Source: CADCTM01 sp049671305 (GTDB taxonomy: Bacteria > Cyanobacteriota > Cyanobacteriia > Cyanobacteriales > Coleofasciculaceae). From it: a stretch of DNA of 64,000 nucleotides. This document shows, piece by piece, positions 32,991-40,571 of the stretch. A program made the translations under genes and the position numbers. Numbering within the stretch: the stretch's first letter is position 1; every line of letters begins with the position of its first letter. Below the pieces are notes generated by a model, which saw only the letters and a program-made list of their open reading frames with translations, was not told the origin of the DNA and searched no databases. The stretch spans positions 186,001 through 250,000 of the forward strand of contig JBATUR010000017.1 of assembly GCA_049671305.1 (NCBI GenBank), in the 5' to 3' direction.

Positions 32991-33419
32991 TCACCTATCA
33001 CAACCGAATAATCCTGTAAATTTAGGTATCCACTTAATTTGTAAATGCGGTTCAAACACTCCCAAATTACTACCTTTGAGCGATTCTGTTTCAGTAAGGT
33101 CTTCTACATAAGGCAGATCGCTAATCAAAGTCAACCGCTTGCCAGATCCACAATTAGAATTGTTTTGAGCATGATTAATGTGGTATGCTTTAGTAGATTC
33201 GGTGTCTTTTGTGTTGCCAATTTGGCAGTTTTCTTTGACCAACCGATTATAAGTTCGGTAGGGGATGTAATGGAGAGGATTATAACCAGAACAACGTAGC
33301 AGCAAAACACAAGCCCAAGAATACTTTCCTGCCAAAATCGCTTCAACAATTTGATTCAATTGCTCTGTGCTAATGGTTTTGTTAAAGTTTTGGTTAGCAC
33401 AAGGAATTCGCTGAGTCAT
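32991..33419 (-). CDS. HetP-family protein
   Basis: 142 residues from ATG 33419 (a TTG at 33440 is less likely). The HetP block is unmistakable: NQNFNKTISTEQLNQIVEAI, then LAGKYSWACVLLLRCSGYNP and LHYIPYRTYNRLVKEN. HetP and its paralogues govern commitment to heterocyst differentiation in Nostoc, and similar proteins occur in cyanobacteria without heterocysts. In Nostoc hetP is next to hetC, a C39-type ABC exporter. Here a HetC-like exporter and an HlyD adaptor are just upstream on the same strand, which strengthens the call. The C-terminal 70 residues are less conserved. A copy of the TGCC-N5-GGCA motif is inside this gene (33214-33228). Confidence 0.88.
   Translation of the reverse strand: MTQRIPCANQNFNKTISTEQLNQIVEAILAGKYSWACVLLLRCSGYNPLHYIPYRTYNRLVKENCQIGNTKDTESTKAYHINHAQNNSNCGSGKRLTLISDLPYVEDLTETESLKGSNLGVFEPHLQIKWIPKFTGLFGCDR
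33214..33228 (-). promoter_or_regulatory. Fourth copy of the TGCC-N5-GGCA site, inside the HetP-like gene
   Basis: TTGCCAATTTGGCAG lies within the HetP-like coding sequence. No good -10 is found at the 22-nt distance, so this copy may be chance or an upstream site for precursor D. Confidence 0.3.
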
Positions 33420-33529
33420 AATTTTCTCTCTGCAGTTCAATGATTGTTAGATGTCTTACAGTTGACTTGATTAAATTGCCGAAAAAGTCATCAAAAACTT
33501 CAAGTTAGTAGAACAAGTTCCCAAAAACT

Positions 33530-35194
33530 CTAAAGATTTATGCCGCCTTTTTGTAACTGACGGATCGGATCAAGCAAAATGTCGGAAATATGGCGGCGAC
33601 GGGTAATAATTTCTACCGTAGCAGCTTGACCACTCTTAAACTGAATTGTCTGTTTATTTGCCGTAATCGAGTGACGATCTAGAGATACTTCTACTTGATA
33701 CACTGAGCCGAGTTGCTTATCTTGTTTACTATCAGGAGAGATAGAAGTCACCTTGCCACTAATGACGCCGTAATTTTGATAGGGATAAGCATCTAATTTA
33801 ACTTGCACTGGCATTCCAATTTTGACAAATCCTGCTTCTTGATTTGGCAGACTTGCTGAAATAACTAGTGGTGCAGTTTTGGGGGCAATTTCTGCTAAAG
33901 TTTGACCAGTTTGCACAACTTCACCGATATTGCGGATATTTAAAGAAGAGACAATACCCTCAACTGGTGCATATAAATAGCGTTGATTTAACTTAGTTTT
34001 GGCACTACTTAACAAATTTTCATCGTCAGCAGTTTTGCCTTTAAGTTTGGTCATTTCCAGTTGCAGTTGCTGAATTTGTTGCTGTGCTTCCACTTGAGCT
34101 GTCTTACCTTCAGCTAGCTTTTGAGCGAGTAGAGCCTGCAGGCGGTTAACTTCTACTAGTGACTGCTTTAATTCACCTTGGTTTTGGGTAAGGGTGCGTT
34201 GCCTGTCGCGTAAATTTTGCTCCACCTCAAACAAACGCTCTTTGGTACTTGTACCTTCATCCAAATGACTCTTGGTAATGGCACTTTGCCTGTCGCGAAT
34301 TTCTTGCTCAATGGCAAATGTCTGTGCTTGAGAAATTGCCCCCTGATCAACTAACGGTTTAATTTTTTCCAACCGCGCTTTGTGGGCAACCACATCTGCT
34401 TGCAATTGGGCAACTCTTTCCTGTACCGTCGCGGGTAAAGACTTTAACCCTTGCAACCGAGTGCGATCGGCATCAATATCCGCTTGCAATTGAAGCAACA
34501 CATCTTGCGTCGTCGCCGCCTTCGCCTTTGCCTGAGCTATTGCCGACTCTTGAGCTTGAGCATCTGCTATTGCCATTGCTGCTCGGTTATTCGCCTGTAG
34601 TTGATTTTTCTCAATCATGCCTTGGGTTTGAGCCAACTGGATTTTGTCAGCCATTAACGACTGCTGCAGGCGCTCCACTTCTTTTTGAGCAAATTCTGTA
34701 TCTAGTTCAACCAAAGCTTGTCCTGCCTTGACAAATTGCCCTTCTTTGGTACGAATTGAAGCAATTTTGCCAGATTCAATCGGGTGGATTTTATAGACAT
34801 CACCTTTAGGCATTAATACCCCTCTAGCGTGACCAACTTCATCAATTTGCCCAAAAGTCGCCCAAGCCACAAACGTCAGACAAAACGCCAAGCCACCCCA
34901 CATCATCCTTAAAGGCAGCGAGGCTGGCGGCTGGTCTAATACAGCTTGCAAGGAGCCTGACCAATTGGCTGAATTCCTTACAGGCTCTGGTTTTGGCGGT
35001 GTAGAATTCTTTTGCTCAAGGGGAAGGCTGGCTGGAGCTGAGGCTAGGGTTCCTCCATAGATGGTTGTTGCTTTGGAAGGGGCGTAAGATTTTTTTCTGA
35101 TTAATGATTCAACACTGCTGTCATCTGGGCAAATTGATAAAGAATCTGAGTTTGTTAATGGTTTTGTATCAAGAATTTGTATTTTATTTTCCAT
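33530..35194 (-). CDS. HlyD-type periplasmic adaptor of a peptide exporter
   Basis: About 554 residues. A cytoplasmic Ser/Pro-rich N-terminus (to about 90) leads to one membrane helix (MWGGLAFCLTFVAWATFG), then a lipoyl half-motif (GKIASIRTKEGQFVKAGQAL), a very long coiled coil with many Gln/Ala heptads (about 175-390), the second lipoyl half (YLYAPVEGIVSSLNIRNIGEVVQTG) and a beta-barrel end (GMPVQVKLDAYPYQNYGVISGK). This is the membrane-fusion partner of C39-ABC exporters. ATG 35194 is chosen since AAGGG lies 8 bp upstream; a GTG three codons earlier is in frame. It lies 110 bp before the HetP-like gene. Confidence 0.92.
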   Translation of the reverse strand: MENKIQILDTKPLTNSDSLSICPDDSSVESLIRKKSYAPSKATTIYGGTLASAPASLPLEQKNSTPPKPEPVRNSANWSGSLQAVLDQPPASLPLRMMWGGLAFCLTFVAWATFGQIDEVGHARGVLMPKGDVYKIHPIESGKIASIRTKEGQFVKAGQALVELDTEFAQKEVERLQQSLMADKIQLAQTQGMIEKNQLQANNRAAMAIADAQAQESAIAQAKAKAATTQDVLLQLQADIDADRTRLQGLKSLPATVQERVAQLQADVVAHKARLEKIKPLVDQGAISQAQTFAIEQEIRDRQSAITKSHLDEGTSTKERLFEVEQNLRDRQRTLTQNQGELKQSLVEVNRLQALLAQKLAEGKTAQVEAQQQIQQLQLEMTKLKGKTADDENLLSSAKTKLNQRYLYAPVEGIVSSLNIRNIGEVVQTGQTLAEIAPKTAPLVISASLPNQEAGFVKIGMPVQVKLDAYPYQNYGVISGKVTSISPDSKQDKQLGSVYQVEVSLDRHSITANKQTIQFKSGQAATVEIITRRRHISDILLDPIRQLQKGGINL

Positions 35195-35465
35195 GCTTTT
35201 CACCCTTATAAACTACTGAATTCGGTTGTTTGGTTGGAAAAAGCTGCCTAAAAGCTTACATCAACTTGTCAATGCTTCTCCTAATTTGATCTCCTTTTTA
35301 ACTTACTGCCAAGAGCTATATCTTTTATGCAAAAAGTCATATTTATTTTTGAAGCAAACTATTTAGGAACTGAGGGTAGGTTGTTGCGGAGGATTAACTA
35401 AAAAATCGATTTCCATGTTTTGTTAAGCGGCGCTTGCACCACAAAATATTGGTTTTTAGGCTTTG

Positions 35466-35512
35466 AGTTAAATACCTTAGTCTTGAGGGGGGCAAAACTA
35501 AGATATTTAACT
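35466..35512. repeat. Long inverted repeat upstream of the HlyD gene
   Basis: AGTTAAATACCTTAGT and ACTAAGATATTTAACT pair over 16 bp with one mismatch. The 15-nt loop contains GAGGGGGGC. It lies in the 270 bp before the adaptor gene. It could be a large operator or RNA structure in the leader; it is not followed by a T-run. Confidence 0.5.
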
Positions 35513-35645
35513 TAAAAACAATTTATTGAGATCGGACTGTGTGAGAAATCTTAATAAATATGCAGTTTTTTAAGTAGCATATTTAGTCTGATCTGATTTT
35601 AGACAAGTTTGATACATATTGTTGTGAAGATCTTGTGAAGATGAA

Positions 35646-35682
35646 TTAAAAAAAAGTAACCTAGCTGATGGCATCAGGCTAA
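35646..35682 (-). terminator. Terminator after the ABC exporter
   Basis: On the minus strand a CTGATG / CATCAG stem with flanking TAG / CTA is followed by GGTTAC and a run of eight T. It lies directly after the stop codon of the exporter's ATPase part and separates it from the adaptor gene. Confidence 0.8.
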
Positions 35683-36687
35683 TTAAAGATCGAGCTGCTG
35701 CTGTGCTAAGTGGTAGTAAAGTCCTTGCTGTGCCATCAGTTGATCGTGAGTGCCACGCTCAACCAAAACACCTCGATCTAAAACCAAGATGCAGTCAGCA
35801 TTGCGTACCGTGGAGAGGCGGTGAGCAATAATAAAGGTGCTGCGATCGCGACTGATGCGTGCTAAATTTTGTTGAAAGCGGCGCTCCGACTCAGTATCAA
35901 GAGAACTGGTTGCCTCATCTAAGAGCAGAATTCTTGGATCACCCAACAGCGCACGAGCGATCGCAATTCGCTGCCGTTGTCCTCCAGAAAGCATCGAACC
36001 TTGCTCACCTACACGAGTGTTATAACCCAAAGCCAAACCTTGAATAAACGGATGCGCTTCTGCCAATTTGGCGGCTTCAACCGCCTGCTCTAAGCTATAT
36101 TCATTTCTATATAAAGTGATATTTTCTAGCACCGTGCCAGAAAACAAAAAACACTCCTGCGGCACAACCCCCATCTGACTACGCAACGACTGGGGCGAAA
36201 CCTGACAAATATCATGTTCATCAACAATAATTTGCCCACTAGTTGGCTGATATAAACCTTGGAGCAACTTAACTAAAGTACTTTTGCCCGAACCACTGCG
36301 ACCAACAATAGCGATCGTTTGTCCAGAATGCGCCTCAAAAGAAATATTTTGTAAAGTATTGCGCTGCTCATCCTCGTCATAACGGAAAGTAACATTATCA
36401 AACTTCACTTCACCCCGTAATGTCGGTAAAATCAAGAGCGGATTTTGAGGGCTTTCTTCCGGTTTCGCCAAAAAGATATCATTTAAACGTTCCACAGAAA
36501 CCAAGATTTCTTGAAACTCATCCCAAAGATTAATTAATGCCAAAATTGGGTTAATTACATTGCCAATTAGCATATTAAAAGCCACAAACTGACCAATAGT
36601 AAGCTGGTCTTGAATTACTAGATTTGCCCCATACCACAACAAAGCCGTACTACCGACGGAATTAATTAAGCCACCAGTAGACTGCAA
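35683..36687 (-). CDS. C-terminal part of the split C39-peptidase ABC exporter (NBD)
   Basis: 334 residues beginning with TTG, which is unlikely to be a natural start. It encodes the last membrane helices (STALLWYGANLVIQDQLTIGQFVAF) and a full ATP-binding domain: Walker A GRSGSGKS (129-136), signature LSGGQRQRIAIARALLGD, Walker B ILLLDEATSSLD and the switch His in TFIIAHRLSTV. It lies in a different frame from the preceding ORF (ends 36692). Restoring two bases (as in GCTTTGGGTAAT, versus the observed GCTGGGTAAT) would give a continuous protein of about 1030 residues. It should power peptide export if joined or expressed separately. Confidence 0.85.
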   Translation of the reverse strand: MQSTGGLINSVGSTALLWYGANLVIQDQLTIGQFVAFNMLIGNVINPILALINLWDEFQEILVSVERLNDIFLAKPEESPQNPLLILPTLRGEVKFDNVTFRYDEDEQRNTLQNISFEAHSGQTIAIVGRSGSGKSTLVKLLQGLYQPTSGQIIVDEHDICQVSPQSLRSQMGVVPQECFLFSGTVLENITLYRNEYSLEQAVEAAKLAEAHPFIQGLALGYNTRVGEQGSMLSGGQRQRIAIARALLGDPRILLLDEATSSLDTESERRFQQNLARISRDRSTFIIAHRLSTVRNADCILVLDRGVLVERGTHDQLMAQQGLYYHLAQQQLDL

Positions 36688-36691
36688 AGCA

Positions 36692-38767
36692 TTACCCAGC
36701 TTGCCCTTTAAACTTCATATTTAGCATAGCCGTCAGGCGTTCTTCCCAGCGCCAGCGCACCTCTTGCTCTGATGCTGCCGCCTTAACAGTTGCTACTCCC
36801 ATGATCATTTCTACCAAGAGAGAATTTTGCCCAGCTTCTTCTTTAAAGATTTCCCGCGACACCTGGCGTAGAAATGGACTAGCAACCACAGTCAAAATTA
36901 CTAAAGGTGGAATGAGTGCTAGTACCAATAAGGTAAGATGCCAGTTGTAATAGCTCATCAAGCCGATGTAGACAAATACCATTAAGGTATCGAGCCAGGT
37001 GGAAACGGCTTGCTTAGTTAGGAAGACTTGGATTTTTTGAGCTTCTTGGACGCGGGTAATGATGTCACCAACTTGGCGCGATTCAAAGAATTTGAGCGGT
37101 AATCTTAAGGTGTGGTTGATAAAGCCGCTGATGAAGATTAAGTCTAGGCGATTGGAAAAATAATCGAGTAGATATTGTCTGATTGCCGTTAAGCCAGTGC
37201 GCCAAATACCAAATAAAATTAGTCCTAGTGCGAAGACGTGCAGGGTTACAAAGCTTTTATTAACTACTACTTTATCTAGGATGATTTGGGTAAATAGAGG
37301 CGTAACTAAACCGAATACTTGTAGTAGTAATGAAGCAAGGACGATTTGCCCGATAATACCTCGATAGGGCCAGAGTAACTGCCAAAAACGTCCGAGGGAG
37401 TTTTTTTCAGATTGATTAGCTTCAAATTGGGTAGTTGGATCGAGCAGTAGGGCATAACCTGTCCAGCTTGTGGTAAATTCAGCACGAGATAACTGCCGCT
37501 TACCGACGGCGGGATCGGCAACTAATACGCGATCGCCTTTTACTTGATAAACGACGATATAATGATTGCCTTCCCAATGGGCGATCCAAGGATTAGTTTG
37601 ATCAGATAAACGGCTTAAAGAGGCTCGTACTGGTCGTGCTTGAAATCCTAAACTTTCAGCAGCCGTCGTGATACCTTTGAGAGAAGCGCCACTGCGACCA
37701 ACTCCTGCTAGATTTCGTAAAGTATTCAGACTAAATTGCTTACCCCAATACTGTCCAATCATTGCCAAACAAGCTGCACCGCAATCGGAAGAACTTTGTT
37801 GTTGAATAAAAGGATAACGTTGCCACCAAGCACGTCCGATCCGACGACGCCTTGCGGGTTCGGGAAAAACTGGTTGATCTGCTTTGGCGGCATCAAGGGG
37901 TGAAGTACTATTGGTTGGGGTTGCTGGCGTTGTAGGTGCTAGGTTTCTGGTTGCTCTTGGCGGTTTAAATTGCGGTTTGTGTCCGTTATGATCTGCTGCT
38001 TGTTGTGTAATGCCTAAAGTGATGGCTATTTCTTGATGCTCCGCCGGCAGTTGGTATACTACAACATCAGTTTGGGCGATCCAATCTGTAGGAGTGGGAT
38101 CACTCCAATTTGTGACAAGGTTAAGACCATTAATTTCACCGCTAGCTAGCCAAAAATGTCCATCTTGACAAGAAAGCGATAATGATACTCCGGCTAGAAT
38201 GGTGATTTCTTTGAGATAAGGCAGCAATTCTTGTAATTGCCGCCCTGACAAGCGACGCAAATCAGTTGCCGTTTTGAAAAATAGCAGTTTTGCCCTAGCG
38301 TTAGCAGTTGAGGATAGATATGCTTGTAATTGGGGCAGTTGTTCTAACCACGGTTGTAGTTGAGCAAAATCAATCCAGGTAATTTCTCCATCACAAGCTG
38401 CGATCGCACGACTTAAACCAGGAATATTGGCAAATACCGTTTCTGTGCCAAAGCTTTCGCCAGTTTCCAGCACCATTGCTGAAATTTCACGTTGATCTGA
38501 GGTATCTACGCCTAATAATCGCACCCGACCTTGGTTGATAATGTAAAAACCACAGTCATTATGTTGCTGATGAACAGAATCTGATGAGTTCGCTACAGTA
38601 TTGTAGATAGTTAATTCATCGCCTAGTTGAAAGCGGCGTGTTTCAAAGGTTTGACTGAATTTGTTGGTTAGGGAGCTATCATTTTGTAGCCTCAAGATAC
38701 TAAGGATGTCCCCAAGTCTTGCGAAGGAATCTTGGTAGTTCGGAAGAAGTCCCTGATTTCCTGACAT
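36692..38767 (-). CDS. N-terminal part of the split C39-peptidase ABC exporter, with cyclic-nucleotide-type domain (HetC-like)
   Basis: 691 residues. An N-terminal Crp-like jelly roll (about 35-165; GFYIINQGRVRLLGVD, ETGESFGTETVFA) is followed by a proline-rich linker. The C39 peptidase domain (about 318-435) has the catalytic Cys329 in QQQSSSDCGAACL, His402 in EGNHYIVVY and Asp418 in VADPAVG. The first four or five helices of the exporter follow (GIIGQIVLASLLLQVFGLVT and on), including the FFESRQVGDIITRVQEAQKIQ cytosolic loop. It stops at NMKFKGQAG, in mid membrane domain, by a frameshift. The order cNMP domain, C39, ABC core is that of HetC of Nostoc. It should cleave GG leaders and export the cores. 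Confidence 0.88.
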   Translation of the reverse strand: MSGNQGLLPNYQDSFARLGDILSILRLQNDSSLTNKFSQTFETRRFQLGDELTIYNTVANSSDSVHQQHNDCGFYIINQGRVRLLGVDTSDQREISAMVLETGESFGTETVFANIPGLSRAIAACDGEITWIDFAQLQPWLEQLPQLQAYLSSTANARAKLLFFKTATDLRRLSGRQLQELLPYLKEITILAGVSLSLSCQDGHFWLASGEINGLNLVTNWSDPTPTDWIAQTDVVVYQLPAEHQEIAITLGITQQAADHNGHKPQFKPPRATRNLAPTTPATPTNSTSPLDAAKADQPVFPEPARRRRIGRAWWQRYPFIQQQSSSDCGAACLAMIGQYWGKQFSLNTLRNLAGVGRSGASLKGITTAAESLGFQARPVRASLSRLSDQTNPWIAHWEGNHYIVVYQVKGDRVLVADPAVGKRQLSRAEFTTSWTGYALLLDPTTQFEANQSEKNSLGRFWQLLWPYRGIIGQIVLASLLLQVFGLVTPLFTQIILDKVVVNKSFVTLHVFALGLILFGIWRTGLTAIRQYLLDYFSNRLDLIFISGFINHTLRLPLKFFESRQVGDIITRVQEAQKIQVFLTKQAVSTWLDTLMVFVYIGLMSYYNWHLTLLVLALIPPLVILTVVASPFLRQVSREIFKEEAGQNSLLVEMIMGVATVKAAASEQEVRWRWEERLTAMLNMKFKGQAG

Positions 38768-39189
38768 GATAATCGTCCTGATAAATAAGCCAGAATATAT
38801 AGGCAGGCGGGAAACCAGCCATTTTTAGGCAGATCTGAACATCAGACTAGCCGTTTGTTCTTCTTGCCATTATTAGTAAATCTTCCAAAAGAATGTCAAG
38901 GGTTTATGCAACCCTTAGAGAAACTTAATTAAAATTGGTTTTCTAAAGATGCCGCCTTAAATAAGGTTTATTGTCAACTTGAGGCGGTTGCTTCAGAGCG
39001 CTCAATTAAGCTGAGGAACTGCCGCAAGCTTCTGCCACGCTAATAAATAAAAAGTAATTTAGCTAACTTTTAACAAGTAAGCTTACAGTCAATAATCAAA
39101 AATATTACTTAACAAATTCTGTAACCTTCAGAAGACAGCAAAATTGTTACAGGAAAGATTAGTTGTGATCTGATCAAACAGCGATCGCT
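38768..39189. other. Gene-free region upstream of the exporter
   Basis: About 420 bp without a gene. It should contain the exporter's promoter. A GCGATCGC HIP1 octamer lies at 39181-39188. No copy of the TGCC-N5-GGCA site is found here; a similar word at about 38818 has a longer spacing and is probably chance. Confidence 0.4.
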
Positions 39190-39236
39190 AAAAAATAATG
39201 GAGAGAAAGCTAATTAATCAAAAACTTCTCCCCATT
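39190..39236 (-). terminator. Terminator of cysH
   Basis: AATGGAGAGAA and TTCTCCCCATT pair over 11 bp with one mismatch. On the minus strand the stem is followed by ATTTTTTAG. It lies 27 bp after the cysH stop. Confidence 0.75.
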
Positions 39237-39262
39237 AAGGCTAAAAACCAGTAGCAAAAAAT

Positions 39263-39994
39263 TTAGATATGAATACCACACTCAGTTTTACCAGTGCCGC
39301 GCCAACGTCCGGCACGTTCGTCCTCACCTTCTCCAACTTTGGTGGTAATTGGTTCATCACCAATACTCGGATAACCTTGGTCATGTAGAGGATTGTAGAT
39401 CACATTATGTTCATGAACATAGGGCCAGGTTTCTTTACGAGTCCAGCTAGCGATCGGATTAACTTTGAGGCGTCCAACACCATCAATTTCAAAAATCGGC
39501 ATCTCGGCACGAGTTACCGCTTGATCCCGGCGTCGTCCAGTGATCCAGGCAACGGTATTAAGGTCTGCCAAACCGCGTTGCAATGGCTCAATCTTAGTTA
39601 CATGATGGAATTGTTGAATATCCGTATCCCAAAGTGCCTCGCCATATTTAGCCACAAAAGCATCACGAGAATCAACATCTGGCATTTTATAAGTTTTCAA
39701 GTCCAGATTGTAGACCTCAATTGCTTGCTTGACGAGTTCTAAAGTTTGGGGAAAATGATACAACGTATCCAAAAAAATCACCGGCACTGGTGTTGCAGGT
39801 TTCAGGTCACGGTAGAGAATATCAGTAATGACCAAATCATCAACATTAAAGGCACTAGTCTGCACCAGACCTGTTGGGATATTTTCAACACACCAAGCTA
39901 AGACTTCTTTGGGATGAGCAGTGTCGTAACGTTGATTCAGTTCATCTAGGTCAAAGTTAGGCAGTTGCAGCGGTGATGGAGTTGATTGGGTCAT
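39263..39994 (-). CDS. cysH: Phosphoadenylyl-sulfate (PAPS) reductase
   Basis: Reduces PAPS (or APS) to sulfite with thioredoxin or glutaredoxin in assimilatory sulfate reduction; cytosolic. 243 residues. The PP-loop-like ATP-pyrophosphatase fold shows as TSAFNVDDLVI (44-57 region) and VPVIFLDTLYHFPQTLELV. The catalytic C-terminal motif is TECGIHI (C239). The RRRDQAVTRAEMPIFEID segment is typical. No CCxx..CC iron-sulfur cluster cysteines are visible, which suggests the PAPS-specific, cluster-free class. A glutaredoxin-like gene follows on the opposite strand. Confidence 0.95.
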   Translation of the reverse strand: MTQSTPSPLQLPNFDLDELNQRYDTAHPKEVLAWCVENIPTGLVQTSAFNVDDLVITDILYRDLKPATPVPVIFLDTLYHFPQTLELVKQAIEVYNLDLKTYKMPDVDSRDAFVAKYGEALWDTDIQQFHHVTKIEPLQRGLADLNTVAWITGRRRDQAVTRAEMPIFEIDGVGRLKVNPIASWTRKETWPYVHEHNVIYNPLHDQGYPSIGDEPITTKVGEGEDERAGRWRGTGKTECGIHI

Positions 39995-40252
39995 AAAATC
40001 GTTTTTGTCAGATATTTAGAGGAGTTTAAACAGTATCAATATTAATTGAATATACATAACTTGACTGGGTTATGGCAAAAATATATACAGTCTGGACTCT
40101 AAAAACTAGCCGTTGATTGGAGATTTAATCAAGCGCCCTGAAATTTGGGGCACATGGCAGTTTACCCTCAGCCAAAGCTTAAAATTTCTATTTCACAAAA
40201 CCAGAGATTTCGGTGTGTTTAAGATAAAACCCAAGCTAATTTGGAGACAAAA

Positions 40253-40525
40253 ATGCAATTAATTCTTTACAGTAAGCCCGGTTGTCATTTGTGCGAAGGA
40301 CTGCAAGAAAAATTAGAACAGATCGAAGGATTGAATCTGGAATTAGAAGTGCGAGATATTACTAGTCAGGATGATTGGTTTCAGGCTTATCAGTATGAAG
40401 TACCTGTGTTATGTAGACAAGTTGCTGGCATTGAAGAAATGCTGCCCCGCCCTTCTCCGCGCTTAACAGTAGCGCAATTGGAGCGAATGTTACAGAAATA
40501 TTTATCAGTAGATCAGCAAAAATAA
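40253..40525 (+). CDS. Glutaredoxin-like thiol-disulfide protein (DUF836 type)
   Basis: About 90 residues from ATG 40253, chosen for GGAG 7 bp upstream (an in-frame TTG lies at 40241). The thioredoxin-fold start MQLILYSKPGCHLCEGLQEKL has the redox motif CHLC. It ends with EVPVLCRQVAGIEEMLPRPSPRLT and a helix. This is the family of short glutaredoxin-like proteins whose targets are mostly unknown. It may share a promoter region with cysH (divergent) and lies 46 bp before murE on the same strand. Confidence 0.85.
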   Translation: MQLILYSKPGCHLCEGLQEKLEQIEGLNLELEVRDITSQDDWFQAYQYEVPVLCRQVAGIEEMLPRPSPRLTVAQLERMLQKYLSVDQQK

Positions 40526-40571
40526 AGCAAAGGGAAGAATTATTGATACCTAGATTTGTGAGGATTTGGCG

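Noticed and set aside
38805..38840. A fifth copy of the TGCC-N5-GGCA site upstream of the exporter
   Set aside because: The half sites (AGCC...GGCAGA) are 7 bases apart, not 5, so the spacing does not match.
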